The translations under genes and the position numbers were made by a program. From assembly GCF_031458075.1 (NCBI RefSeq), contig NZ_JAVDXT010000001.1:558001-622000 (forward strand): a stretch of 64,000 bases of DNA. Direction: 5' to 3'. Positions 7,076 to 15,301 of this stretch are shown here, piece after piece. The first letter of the stretch is position 1; every line of letters begins with the position of its first letter. The notes under the pieces are model-generated. The model searched no databases, was not told the origin of the DNA, and saw only the letters and a program-made list of their open reading frames with translations. The DNA comes from Rhodoferax_B ferrireducens_A (GTDB lineage: Bacteria; Pseudomonadota; Gammaproteobacteria; Burkholderiales; Burkholderiaceae_C).

Positions 7076-7793
7076 GGGCGGGCTCCCGCAGGTCAAACAC
7101 GGCGGGCAGCTCGCGTTGGCCCAGCGGCGTGGTGCTGAGCGCCCGGCTGTCCAGGTCTTGCCGCACCCAGCCGCGGCGCAGGCTCAGCTGCAGCAGCGCT
7201 GCGCCCAGCGCGCCGCCGATGTGCGGCTTGCGCTCGCTCCAGTCCAGGCAGGCGCAGGCAAAGCGGCGGCGCAGCTGCCGGGTGGCGGCCACGTCGATGC
7301 CCAGGCCTTCGAACACCTGCTCGCCGCGGGCCGACAGCGCGTAGCTGCCTTCGTCCGCCACCTGCGGCAGCAGCCAGCCATGGGCCAGGATGCGGTCGCC
7401 CAGCGCCACACCCAGCGCGCCGGCGATATGGTCGTAGCAGGTGCGCGCATGGCGCAGCTTGCTGGGCGTGGGCGGCACAAACCGGCTGCGCGGCGTGCCG
7501 GCGATGACCAGCAGCGCCTCCAGCGCGCTGGCCACATCGCTGCTGGCCAGGCGGTAGTAGCGGTGCTTGCCTTGACAGACCAGCGTGACCAGCTGCTGGT
7601 CCTTGAGCCTGGCCAGATGCGCGCTGGCGGTGGACGGGCTGACCTCGGCCACCACCGACAGCTCGGTGCTGGTGCGCGCGTGGCCGTCCATCAGGCAGCA
7701 CAGCATGCGCGCGCGGGCCGGCTCGGCAATCGCGGCGGCAACGCGGGCTAACTGGTTATCGGCGTTGTCGGTGGGGGCAAGTTCTACAAGCAT
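7068..7793 (-). CDS. ArsR-family transcriptional regulator
   Basis: This encodes 241 aa. The winged HTH occupies about residues 12-95: Ile-Ala-Glu-Pro-Ala-Arg-Ala-Arg-Met-Leu, Ser-Val-Val-Ala-Glu-Val-Ser-Pro-Ser-Thr-Ala-Ser-Ala-His-Leu, Gly-Lys-His-Arg-Tyr-Tyr-Arg-Leu-Ala. The long C-terminal part contains Cys-Tyr-Asp-His and Cys-Ala-Cys-Leu-Asp-Trp-Ser-Glu-Arg-Lys-Pro-His, typical of the longer ArsR subgroup that senses small molecules rather than metals. The start at 7793 leaves a 72-nt divergent region before the P450 gene (7866), which it probably controls together with its own operon. Confidence 0.85.
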   Translation of the reverse strand: MLVELAPTDNADNQLARVAAAIAEPARARMLCCLMDGHARTSTELSVVAEVSPSTASAHLARLKDQQLVTLVCQGKHRYYRLASSDVASALEALLVIAGTPRSRFVPPTPSKLRHARTCYDHIAGALGVALGDRILAHGWLLPQVADEGSYALSARGEQVFEGLGIDVAATRQLRRRFACACLDWSERKPHIGGALGAALLQLSLRRGWVRQDLDSRALSTTPLGQRELPAVFDLREPAHG

Positions 7794-7865
7794 GCTGCGG
7801 TGGTGAGCGAATCGTTGTGGCGGCGGCGCCAGCATACTGCAGCCTCTATCCGCCCACAAGCCGCC

Positions 7866-9029
7866 ATGCCCACCATGCACGCTCTCGCCGCCCCGACCCA
7901 TGCCAATCCTTATCCGTACTACGCCAGCCTGCGTGCCGGCCCGCCGCTGCGGTTCGATACCGAACTGCGGCTGTGGACCGCGGCGCGGGCCACGGTGGTC
8001 GACGAGGTTTTGCTGAACCCGCTCTGCCGGGTCCGCCCGCTGGCCGAGCCCGTGCCGCAGGCCATCGCCGGCTCGGCGGCCGGCAGGCTGTTCGGCCAGC
8101 TGGTGCGCATGAACGACGGCGACCCGCACGCCCGCCCCAAGCTGGCCTTGCAGCGCGCCCTGGCCGCGGTGCCGCTGCACACCGTGCAGCGTTATGCGCT
8201 GGAAGCTGCTGCGACCCTGGGCGTGGTGCCGGGCGCACCGCTGGCCGAGGCCTTGCACGCGGCCAGCCATCGCCTGCCCAGCCAGGTGCTGGCCCGCCTG
8301 CTGGGGCTGGACGCTGCCAGTTGGCCCCAGCTTACCGATTGGACCGCCGACTTCGTGGCCTGCCTGTCGCCGCTGGGCACGCCCGTGCAGCTGGCCCAGG
8401 CCTCGGTGGCCGCGCAGGCGCTGCGGAGCTTGTTCCAGCAGAGTCCGGCCCCCGCCCACAGCCTCGCCGCCCGGGTGCAGCAGGAGGTAGAGGCCGTAGG
8501 CTGGAACCAGGCCGACGCGCTGTGGGCCAATCTGGTCGGCCTGCTGTCGCAAACCTATGACGCCACCGCGGGGTTGATCGGCAACAGCGTCGTCGCCCTG
8601 CAGGCCCAGCCCGGCCTGCGGGATGCGCTGCGGGCCGCGCCGGAGCGCATGGCGGCCCTGGTGCAGGAGGTCAGCCGCCTGGACCCTGCCGTGCAGAACA
8701 CGCGCCGCTTCGTCGCCGAGCCGACCCGCGTAGCCGGTGTGCAGCTGGCGGCGGGCGACACCATCTTGCTGCTGCTGGCGGCCGCCAACCGCGACCCGGC
8801 GTTGCATGCGCGGCCGGACGCCTTGGAGCTGGACCGCGCGGGCTACCGCAACTACGGCTTCGGCCACGGCCCCCATGCCTGCCCAGGCCAGGCCCTGGCC
8901 TGCAGCATTGCGTCCGCAGCCGTGCAGGCTTTGTTGCCTCTTCTGGACAACGCGCGGCTGGCCTGGCACTACCGCCCGTCGCTGAACGCGCGCATTCCCG
9001 TCTTTTCCACTTCCAAGGAGACCCCATGA
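7866..9029 (+). CDS. Cytochrome P450-like protein
   Basis: This encodes 387 aa. P450 hallmarks: an I-helix Tyr-Asp-Ala-Thr-Ala-Gly, the K-helix ExxR as Glu-Val-Ser-Arg, and the heme loop Phe-Gly-His-Gly-Pro-His-Ala-Cys-Pro-Gly with the haem-ligating Cys at about residue 339. It is slightly shorter than usual bacterial P450s (about 400-420), and the I-helix acid-Thr pair is altered (Ala-Thr instead of Asp/Glu-Thr). I start at ATG 7866; the frame is open to 7800 but that stretch is the promoter region. It overlaps the ABM gene by 4 nt. No ferredoxin or ferredoxin reductase is nearby, so electrons must come from elsewhere. Confidence 0.85.
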   Translation: MPTMHALAAPTHANPYPYYASLRAGPPLRFDTELRLWTAARATVVDEVLLNPLCRVRPLAEPVPQAIAGSAAGRLFGQLVRMNDGDPHARPKLALQRALAAVPLHTVQRYALEAAATLGVVPGAPLAEALHAASHRLPSQVLARLLGLDAASWPQLTDWTADFVACLSPLGTPVQLAQASVAAQALRSLFQQSPAPAHSLAARVQQEVEAVGWNQADALWANLVGLLSQTYDATAGLIGNSVVALQAQPGLRDALRAAPERMAALVQEVSRLDPAVQNTRRFVAEPTRVAGVQLAAGDTILLLLAAANRDPALHARPDALELDRAGYRNYGFGHGPHACPGQALACSIASAAVQALLPLLDNARLAWHYRPSLNARIPVFSTSKETP

Positions 9030-9382
9030 TCGCCGTCATTTTTGAAGTCATCCCCCAGCCCGAACACCAGCAGGAATATCTGGACATCGCCGCCGATCTG
9101 CGGCCGCTGCTGGAGCAGATCGACGGCTTTATCTCTATCGAGCGCTTCCAGAGCCTGAGCCAGCCGGGCAAGCTGCTGTCGCTGTCCTTCTTCCGCGACG
9201 AGGCCGCGGTCCAGCAGTGGCGCCAGCTGGAGGCGCACCGCGCGGCCCAGGCCAAGGGCAGGGCGTCCATCTTCCAGGACTACCGTTTGCGGATTGCCTC
9301 GGTGCTGCGCGACTACGGCCTGCACGAACGCGAACAGGCGCCGGCCGACAGCCGGGCCCGGCACGGCGGTCCGTCAGAGTAA
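9026..9382 (+). CDS. Antibiotic biosynthesis monooxygenase (ABM) family protein
   Basis: This encodes 118 aa. A dimeric alpha/beta barrel ABM domain: Ile-Ala-Val-Ile-Phe-Glu-Val near the start, Gly-Phe-Ile-Ser-Ile-Glu-Arg-Phe, Leu-Leu-Ser-Leu-Ser-Phe-Phe-Arg-Asp-Glu-Ala-Ala-Val, Trp-Arg-Gln-Leu-Glu-Ala-His-Arg. These proteins are cofactor-free monooxygenases, haem-degrading enzymes or small barrel isomerases. The ATGA overlap with the P450 (stop 9027-9029) points to co-translation and a joint oxidative step. The 3' end overlaps the convergent cupin gene by 9 nt. Confidence 0.85.
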   Translation: MIAVIFEVIPQPEHQQEYLDIAADLRPLLEQIDGFISIERFQSLSQPGKLLSLSFFRDEAAVQQWRQLEAHRAAQAKGRASIFQDYRLRIASVLRDYGLHEREQAPADSRARHGGPSE

Positions 9383-9733
9383 GCGGCGCGGTGCGGCGGT
9401 GGCAGGGTCGCCGCTGTTGGGCGTGCCGGTGGGCTCGATCAGCAGGATATGGGTCTCCACATCGGCCCGCGGCCGGTGCTCCATGCCCTTGGGTACGACG
9501 AACATCTGGCCCGGGTCCAGCTGCAGGCTCAGGCCGTCGGGCAGGTCCAGGAACAGCCGGCCAGACAGCACCAGAAAGAAGTCGTCGCTGTCGGCATGCG
9601 AGTGCCAGGAAAAGCTGCCCAGGATTTTGGCCACCATCACGTCGTGGCCGTTGAACAAGGCGACGGTGCGCGGTGCAAAATGTCCGCTGAACTGACTTAG
9701 TTTGCTGGCAAGATCGATAGTCTGCAAAGGCAT
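9374..9733 (-). CDS. Cupin-domain protein
   Basis: This encodes 119 aa. Cupin motif 1 is visible as Phe-Ser-Trp-His-Ser-His-Ala-Asp-Ser-Asp-Asp-Phe-Phe-Leu-Val-Leu-Ser-Gly, and motif 2 as Asp-Pro-Gly-Gln-Met-Phe-Val-Val-Pro-Lys-Gly-Met-Glu-His. The metal-binding His pair and the Glu/Asp position (Asp here) are kept, so it is probably a metal-binding enzyme or small-molecule sensor. Start 9733 has AGGAA 6 nt upstream. It is divergent from the AraC gene at 9805 and convergent with the ABM gene. Confidence 0.85.
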   Translation of the reverse strand: MPLQTIDLASKLSQFSGHFAPRTVALFNGHDVMVAKILGSFSWHSHADSDDFFLVLSGRLFLDLPDGLSLQLDPGQMFVVPKGMEHRPRADVETHILLIEPTGTPNSGDPATAAPRRLL

Positions 9734-9804
9734 GCGGTATTCCTGTTGAATCAAAAATCCGCAGTCTGCGCGCGCAGCGCATCTTCGTATTGGACAAATG
9801 TTGC

Positions 9805-10677
9805 ATGGACGGCCATTTGACGCACACCCGTACCGACTGGGCCCATTTCCAGCCCGGCGCTGGCGCGGGCATGACCTTGATGCAAGCCCATTTCACCGCC
9901 CATGCGTTCGAGCGCCATAGCCATCCCACCTACGCCGTCGGCCTGACCCATACCGGCGTGCAGACCTTCCAGTGCCGCGGCGCTCGCCATGCGAGCCAGC
10001 GCGGCGATGTGATTTTGTTCAACCCCGACGAGCCGCACGACGGCAGCCGTGGCACCGACGCAGGCTTTGGCTATTCCATGCTGTACCTGGAGCCGGCCGT
10101 GCTGCAGGCTTGGCGCGACGGCGCGGCCGGCACCCGGGTGGCCGCCTACTTTCGGCAGCCGCTGGCGCATGACCCGCAGGCCGCCCAGGCCCTGCACCAG
10201 GCCCTGGCCGCCGCCGCCCAGCCGCAGGAGCGGCTGCGCGCCGAGGCGCTGGCCAGCGCCGCGCTGATCGGCCTGTTGCAACGCTACGGTGAACACACTG
10301 GCGACGTATCCGACTGCCTGGACGCCGGGCGCGACCGGATGGAACAGGCGCGCGACTACATCGCCACTTACTTTGCCGAGGATCTGACGGTCGAGCGGCT
10401 GGCCCAGCAGGTGGGCTTGTCGCGGGTCCATCTGAGCCGGGCCTTTGCCAAGCGCTTTGGCGTACCGCCGCATGTGTACCTGAATGCTGTGCGCCTGCGC
10501 CAGGCCCAGACCGCGCTGCTGGCGGGCCAGCCGCTGGCCCAGGTGGCGCTGGCTGCGGGCTTTGCCGACCAAAGCCATTTCAACCGGCGCTTCAAAGGTA
10601 GCTTCGGCCTGTCGCCCGGGGCCTGGCTGGCCCAGATGGGGCCGGGTAGCCGCCCGTGGGATACTTACATTTTGTAA
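9805..10677 (+). CDS. AraC-family transcriptional regulator
   Basis: This encodes 290 aa. The N-terminal cupin-like sensor domain contains His-Ala-Phe-Glu-Arg-His-Ser-His-Pro-Thr-Tyr and Gly-Asp-Val-Ile-Leu-Phe-Asn-Pro-Asp-Glu-Pro-His-Asp-Gly. The C-terminal double HTH contains Leu-Ala-Gln-Gln-Val-Gly-Leu-Ser-Arg-Val-His-Leu-Ser-Arg-Ala-Phe and the family signature Ala-Leu-Ala-Ala-Gly-Phe-Ala-Asp-Gln-Ser-His-Phe-Asn-Arg-Arg-Phe-Lys. I use ATG 9805; a TTG five codons earlier is also possible. Divergent from the cupin gene (71-nt gap), which is a plausible target. Confidence 0.9.
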   Translation: MDGHLTHTRTDWAHFQPGAGAGMTLMQAHFTAHAFERHSHPTYAVGLTHTGVQTFQCRGARHASQRGDVILFNPDEPHDGSRGTDAGFGYSMLYLEPAVLQAWRDGAAGTRVAAYFRQPLAHDPQAAQALHQALAAAAQPQERLRAEALASAALIGLLQRYGEHTGDVSDCLDAGRDRMEQARDYIATYFAEDLTVERLAQQVGLSRVHLSRAFAKRFGVPPHVYLNAVRLRQAQTALLAGQPLAQVALAAGFADQSHFNRRFKGSFGLSPGAWLAQMGPGSRPWDTYIL

Positions 10678-10777
10678 TTGAAAATGTGGATAAACCAAGC
10701 CGTTTGCGCAGGTTTCATCGGCGCGGGTAGCTATATTAGTTGTAGCATGCTGAGTTGCGTATGCTCCCATTTTTCCG

Positions 10778-11680
10778 ATGTCTGATTCTTCTGTAGCCAC
10801 GCTGGCCGGCACCGCCATGGCGCCGCGCATCTGGGTGGCCATGCTGCTGCTGTACGGTGTGCTGGCCCTGGCCAGCCTGGGTGCCGGCCGCTGGACCGCG
10901 CCCGACAGCGCGCTGCGCCAGCAGATCAATGCCTGGTGGCGCATCTTTCCGGTGGTCAGCCTGAGCATGCTGCTGTACCCGGTGGGGCCGGTGCTGCTGT
11001 CGCTGTTGATCGCCAGCTTGGCGCTGCGCGAGCTGAGCACGCACTATGTTGGGCCGCGCTGGCGCTTCCAGGCTGTGTGCGTGGCGGTGCTGCTGCTGCA
11101 GACCGCGCTGGCGCTGCACAGCACGGCCATGGCTACCGCGCTGCTGCTGGCCTTGCTGCTGGCGCAGGCCGTGTACTGCGGGTTGCGTCGCCAGCCTGCG
11201 CAGATCCTGTTGCTGCTGTTTTTGCTGCTCAGCGCGGGGCTGAGCTTTTTGCCGAGCCTGCTGCAGCTGACGCCTTCCAGCACCGTGAATTTGGCCTGGT
11301 TCTTTTACCTGTTTGCGCTGACGGCCTTGAACGATATTGCCCAGTTCGTCAGCGGAAAATGCTTTGGCAAACACCGGCTGGCGGCGCACATCAGCCCCAA
11401 CAAAACCTGGCAGGGCCTGGTCGGTGGTGTGCTGGCCAGCCTGGCCGTATCGGTGGCGCTGGGCCTGTATCTGCAACTGGCCGGCCTGCCGCTGCTGCTG
11501 GCGCTGGGCCTGCTGCTGTCGCTGGCCGGTGTCGCCGGCGACCTGGTGTTTTCTGCCGCCAAGCGCCGCCTGGGCATCAAGGATTTTTCGCAGCTGATCC
11601 CCGGCCATGGCGGCATTCTGGACCGCGTGGACAGCCTGGTGCTGACCGCGCCCTTGCTGTACTGCGGCCTGATGCTATGA
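10778..11680 (+). CDS. cdsA: CdsA-like phosphatidate cytidylyltransferase
   Basis: This encodes 300 aa with about eight hydrophobic segments. The CDS family signature is clear near the C-terminus: Ser-Ala-Ala-Lys-Arg-Arg-Leu-Gly-Ile-Lys-Asp, then Ile-Pro-Gly-His-Gly-Gly-Ile-Leu-Asp-Arg-Val-Asp-Ser. The middle Asn-Lys-Thr-Trp-Gln-Gly-Leu-Val-Gly-Gly (usually Ser-Pro-Lys-Lys-Thr) also fits. It converts phosphatidic acid and CTP to CDP-diacylglycerol in the inner membrane. It is not in the usual frr-cdsA-dxr context, so it is probably a second copy dedicated to the adjacent lipid cluster. The gap to the next gene is 22 nt. Confidence 0.85.
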   Translation: MSDSSVATLAGTAMAPRIWVAMLLLYGVLALASLGAGRWTAPDSALRQQINAWWRIFPVVSLSMLLYPVGPVLLSLLIASLALRELSTHYVGPRWRFQAVCVAVLLLQTALALHSTAMATALLLALLLAQAVYCGLRRQPAQILLLLFLLLSAGLSFLPSLLQLTPSSTVNLAWFFYLFALTALNDIAQFVSGKCFGKHRLAAHISPNKTWQGLVGGVLASLAVSVALGLYLQLAGLPLLLALGLLLSLAGVAGDLVFSAAKRRLGIKDFSQLIPGHGGILDRVDSLVLTAPLLYCGLML

Positions 11681-11702
11681 CCATTTAATTTGAGACTTTG
11701 GC

Positions 11703-13541
11703 ATGACCCCCTCTTTACCTACCGCCTGGACCACCCAAGAGTCTGGCTTCGACAGTTTTGACCGTACCCGCTTGTTCTACCGCAGCTGGCAGCCTGTGCA
11801 GCCGCGGGTCGACGGGCCGCCGCGGGCCCTGGTGTTTTTGCACCGCGGCCATGAGCATTCGGGCCGCATCCAGCCGCTGGTCGAGCAGCTGGGCTTTACC
11901 CAGGACTGGGCGTTTGCCTGGGACGCGCGCGGCCACGGGCATTCGCCCGGCGAGCGCGGCGATGCGCCCAGCTTTTATGCGTTGGTGCAGGACTTTGAGG
12001 CCTTCGTCCGGCATCTGCAGGCCACCCATGGCATTGCCGCGGAAGACATTTTCATCGTGGCCAACAGCGTGGGCGCGGTGATCGCCGCCACCTGGCTGCA
12101 CGACTTTGCGCCGCGGGTGCGCGGCGTGGTGATGGCGGCCGCTGCCTTCGACATCAACCTGTATGTGCCGCTGGCCAAGCCTGCGCTGCGGCTGGCGCTG
12201 CGCTTCAAGCCGGGCTTGCGCGTTACCAGCTACATCCGTTCGCGCATGCTCACGCATTCCGCGGGCCAGGCCCTGCTGTACGACAGCGACGCACTGATCA
12301 CCCGCAACATCTCGGCCCGGGTGCTGATCGATCTGGCCGACACCGCCCAGCGGGTGGTCGACGATGCCCACGCCATCGACACCCCGGTGCTGATGCTGGC
12401 GGCCGACAAGGACTACGTGGTCAAGCAGGCGCCGCAGCGCCGCTTCTTCGACGGCCTGGCCTCGCGCTTCAAGCGCTTTGTGCTGATCCCCGATTGTCAC
12501 CACGCTATCTTTTATGAAGACGAGCCGCAGGCCCAGCAAGCGCTGCAGGCCAGCCAGGCCTTTATCGAGGAATGCTTTGCGCAGCCCTTGCCGCCGCTGA
12601 GCGACTACCACCTGGCCCATACCCACAGCCCCAGCGCCCACCGTTACCAGGCCTTGCAGCAGGACATGGTGGGCAGCGCCTGGGAAAAGGCTTTCTTCGG
12701 CCTGCAAAAAGCCATGCTGGACCGTCTGGGCCATCTGAGCAACGGCATGCAGATCGGCCTGAGCCAGGGCTTTGATTCCGGTGCCTCGCTCGACTACGTG
12801 TACCGCAACCAGGCCGGCGGCCGCCTGGGCGTGGGCGCGGTGATCGACCAGGGCTATCTGGACGCCATCGGCTGGCGCGGCATCCGCCAGCGCAAGGTGC
12901 AGCTGCAGGGGCTGTTGGGCGAGCTGATTGCCCAGTACCCGGCCGACCAGCCGCTGCGCATACTCGATATCGCCGCCGGTAGCGGCCGCTACGTGCTGGA
13001 AACCGCCAAGCGCTTCCAGGACCGGCCGCTGGAAATCACCCTGCGTGAAATCAACCCGCGCAACCTGGAGCAGGCGCAGGAACTCAGCATGGAGCTGCAG
13101 CTGAAGAACCACATCGCCTTCCAGCGCCGCGACGCCTTCGACCCCGACAGCTACCCCGAAGACGAGGCGCCGTACGACATCGTCATCGTCTCCGGCCTGT
13201 ACGAGCTGTTCAGCGACAACCAGCGGGTGCTGCAGTCGCTGCAGGGTATCGCCCAGCAGCTCAAGGTGGGCGGGCATCTGGTCTACACCGGCCAGCCCTG
13301 GCACCCGCAGCTGCTGATGATCGCCAAGACCCTGAACAACCACCTGGGCCGGGCCTGGCAGATGCGGCCACGGCCGCAGGCCGAGATGGACGCGTTGGTG
13401 GCCAGCGTGGGCTGCCGCAAGCTGCGCAGCGAGGTGGGGATCGCCGGAATCTTTACGGTGTCGGTGGCGCAGCGGGAAGCCGCAGCGCAGCCCGCAAGCG
13501 GTTCAGCAGCGTCCAGCCCAGCAGCAACAACACCAGGCTGA
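11703..13541 (+). CDS. Alpha/beta hydrolase - SAM methyltransferase fusion
   Basis: This encodes 612 aa in two halves. Residues ~15-300 are a lysophospholipase/monoacylglycerol-lipase-like hydrolase: Leu-His-Arg-Gly-His-Glu-His-Ser, Trp-Asp-Ala-Arg-Gly-His-Gly, nucleophile elbow Ala-Asn-Ser122-Val-Gly (the first Gly of GxSxG is Ala), and Pro-Asp-Cys-His-His-Ala for the His. Residues ~380-590 are a class I methyltransferase with motif I Ile-Leu-Asp-Ile-Ala-Ala-Gly-Ser-Gly-Arg-Tyr at about 420 and Val-Ile-Val-Ser-Gly-Leu-Tyr at about 498. No signal peptide, so cytoplasmic or membrane-associated. The 3' end overlaps the convergent CDP-alcohol transferase by 89 nt. It probably modifies the lipid made by this cluster; the substrate is unproven. 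Confidence 0.85.
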   Translation: MTPSLPTAWTTQESGFDSFDRTRLFYRSWQPVQPRVDGPPRALVFLHRGHEHSGRIQPLVEQLGFTQDWAFAWDARGHGHSPGERGDAPSFYALVQDFEAFVRHLQATHGIAAEDIFIVANSVGAVIAATWLHDFAPRVRGVVMAAAAFDINLYVPLAKPALRLALRFKPGLRVTSYIRSRMLTHSAGQALLYDSDALITRNISARVLIDLADTAQRVVDDAHAIDTPVLMLAADKDYVVKQAPQRRFFDGLASRFKRFVLIPDCHHAIFYEDEPQAQQALQASQAFIEECFAQPLPPLSDYHLAHTHSPSAHRYQALQQDMVGSAWEKAFFGLQKAMLDRLGHLSNGMQIGLSQGFDSGASLDYVYRNQAGGRLGVGAVIDQGYLDAIGWRGIRQRKVQLQGLLGELIAQYPADQPLRILDIAAGSGRYVLETAKRFQDRPLEITLREINPRNLEQAQELSMELQLKNHIAFQRRDAFDPDSYPEDEAPYDIVIVSGLYELFSDNQRVLQSLQGIAQQLKVGGHLVYTGQPWHPQLLMIAKTLNNHLGRAWQMRPRPQAEMDALVASVGCRKLRSEVGIAGIFTVSVAQREAAAQPASGSAASSPAATTPG

Positions 13542-14073
13542 GCAGGCCGTTCAGCCACAGGCTGCCGGCGCCAACCGCCAGCAGCAGCGCCAGCAGGCTG
13601 AACGCAAACGCGCGGTCGCTCTTGCCCATGGGGCCGTCGAAGCGGCGCGGTGCGCCCACCAGCAGGGCCAGCACGCCGGCAAATTCGACCAGCAGCGCGG
13701 CCAGCACCACCAGTACCAGCAAGGGCGCGTAGACGCCGGCGGCCAGGGCGAAGGGCAGGGTCAGCGCCGCGTCGGATACCTGGTCGCCCAGCTCGTTCAG
13801 CACGGCACCCAGGCGGCTCTTTTGCCCGGTGAAGTTGGCCAGCATGCCGTCGATGGCGTTCAAGGCCATGCGCAAGAGCATGCACAGCGGCAACCCAGCC
13901 CACAGCCGCCAGTCGCCCGGCCACAGCGCCAGCGCCACGCCGTACAGCAGCGACAAGGCCATGGCCAGCAGCGTCACCTGGTTGGGGCTGATGCCCCAGC
14001 GCGCGAGCTGGGCCAGCACTGGGCGCAACAGCTGCTGGAAGCGGGACTTGAGTTGGTAGATTGAGAAGCTCAT
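13453..14073 (-). CDS. CDP-alcohol phosphatidyltransferase family protein
   Basis: This encodes 206 aa with five to six membrane segments. The family motif near residue 75 reads Asn-Ala-Ile-Asp-Gly-Met-Leu-Ala-Asn, then 16 residues, then Gly-Asp-Gln-Val-Ser-Asp. Compared with the canonical D-x2-D-G-x2-A-R-x8-G-x3-D-x3-D, the first Asp is Asn, the Arg is Asn, and the stretch before the Asp pair is longer. The enzyme should join CDP-diacylglycerol with an alcohol or alcohol phosphate in the membrane; the changed motif may reflect an unusual acceptor. The start at 14073 overlaps the phosphatase stop as ATGA, so the two are coupled. Confidence 0.8.
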   Translation of the reverse strand: MSFSIYQLKSRFQQLLRPVLAQLARWGISPNQVTLLAMALSLLYGVALALWPGDWRLWAGLPLCMLLRMALNAIDGMLANFTGQKSRLGAVLNELGDQVSDAALTLPFALAAGVYAPLLVLVVLAALLVEFAGVLALLVGAPRRFDGPMGKSDRAFAFSLLALLLAVGAGSLWLNGLLSLVLLLLGWTLLNRLRAALRLPAAPPTP

Positions 14074-15263
14074 GGGGTGGATTCGGTAAAGGCTTTGGCA
14101 ATCTGCACGCAGCGGCGGTAGCCCATGGCGCAGTGCAGGTAGACGGTATGGCCGGCCGCGGTTTCGCGGCGCAGGGCGGCGACGATAGCCTGCACCACCT
14201 CGGCCGGTGGCGCCACGATGTCGAGCAGGGGAAAGTGCCGGTAGCGCTGGTGTTGCGATGGGCGCAGGGCCGGGGTTTCCGGCAGCTCGCAGCACAGGTC
14301 GAACACGCTGCAGCCGGTCGGCAGCAGCCGGGCTTCGGCCTCGCTGAGGCGGCGGCCTATCCACAGCTGGGGTGCCATTTGCTGGATAGTGGGGCGGTGT
14401 CGCTCGTGCCAGGCCACGGCCCGCCAACTCAGCCGGTAGCCGAGCAGATAGGGCGCATACAGAATGGCGATCCACCACGGGTGCCGGCCATCGCGCTTGT
14501 GCAGAAACTGCCGGTCGCCGCGGGCATAGGCCAGGCTGACCAGTCCCAGGCTGAGCACCGCATACAGCGTGAGCAGCGCCGGCCAGGTGGCCAGGCCCAC
14601 GACGGCAGCCACGCCACTCGCTACCAGGTAGTACAAGGCCACCTGCGGCGCGCTGCGCCCCGGCCGGACCGCGTACACGCACAAGCTCCCCAGCGCCACC
14701 CCGCCCAGCAGGTCCAGCAGATGGTGCTGGTAGGTGAACAGCGTAGACACCGCCGTCAGCAGCAAGCCGCCGGCCAGCAGGCTGCGCGCCCACAGCGGCG
14801 CCAGCAGATCGCGCAAGGACACCCACAGCAGCAGGCAATACGCCACGTGCAGCGATGGCAGCTGGTTGTAAGGCCGGTCCACCCAGGCCAGCATGTCGTA
14901 CAGGGCGGCCAGCCAGGGGGTGTCTACCGCGGGCCGCGGCAGGCTGAAGCGCAGCGGATACAGCACAAACACCAGGGCTGCCAGCACCGTGGCCAGCAGC
15001 AGCCGCTGGCTGAAAACGCGCAAGCCATCGCGGCTGCGCAGCGCAAAGAATGCGGCGCCTAGCCAGAGCCCGCTGCTCAGGTAGGGCAGCAGCATCCAGG
15101 GCCAGAACGGGATCTGCGCGTCCAGCGCCAGCGCTACATGGCGATGGATATCCTGCTGCTGCGCGAGCCGGTTGGCCAGCAGATAGCAGATGCCAAAGAC
15201 CAGGCTGTTCAGCCCCAGGTGCAGCAGGCGCTGCCGTACTCTCACCTCGCTCCCCGGGTCCAT
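14070..15263 (-). CDS. PAP2 - dual-specificity phosphatase fusion protein
   Basis: This encodes 397 aa. The N-terminal ~240 residues are a polytopic PAP2-like membrane domain with Pro-Ser-Leu-His-Val-Ala-Tyr and Thr-Tyr-Gln-His-His-Leu-Leu-Asp. The C-terminal ~140 residues are a cytoplasmic Cys-phosphatase with His-Cys-Ala-Met-Gly-Tyr-Arg-Arg (HCx5R; the usual Ser/Thr after Arg is Cys). By analogy with PTPMT1-type enzymes, the Cys domain could remove the phosphate left after a CDP-alcohol transferase acts on an alcohol phosphate. The PAP2 half could hydrolyse or transfer another lipid phosphate. It is divergent from the patatin gene (38-nt gap). The start at 15263 is an ATG; a GTG at residue 7 with GGGGAG upstream is an alternative. 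Confidence 0.85.
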   Translation of the reverse strand: MDPGSEVRVRQRLLHLGLNSLVFGICYLLANRLAQQQDIHRHVALALDAQIPFWPWMLLPYLSSGLWLGAAFFALRSRDGLRVFSQRLLLATVLAALVFVLYPLRFSLPRPAVDTPWLAALYDMLAWVDRPYNQLPSLHVAYCLLLWVSLRDLLAPLWARSLLAGGLLLTAVSTLFTYQHHLLDLLGGVALGSLCVYAVRPGRSAPQVALYYLVASGVAAVVGLATWPALLTLYAVLSLGLVSLAYARGDRQFLHKRDGRHPWWIAILYAPYLLGYRLSWRAVAWHERHRPTIQQMAPQLWIGRRLSEAEARLLPTGCSVFDLCCELPETPALRPSQHQRYRHFPLLDIVAPPAEVVQAIVAALRRETAAGHTVYLHCAMGYRRCVQIAKAFTESTP

Positions 15264-15301
15264 GCGCTACCTTGCTGCGTTGTTTGGGTTATCTTAGCCG
15301 C

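Noticed and set aside
7794..8969. Extension of the ArsR frame antisense to the P450 gene
   Set aside because: The ArsR domain begins at 7793; the upstream part is Gln/Gly/Arg-rich shadow of the P450 gene.
11715..13343. 542-codon open frame antisense to the hydrolase-methyltransferase fusion
   Set aside because: Gln/His/Val-rich with no domain; typical antisense shadow in GC-rich DNA.
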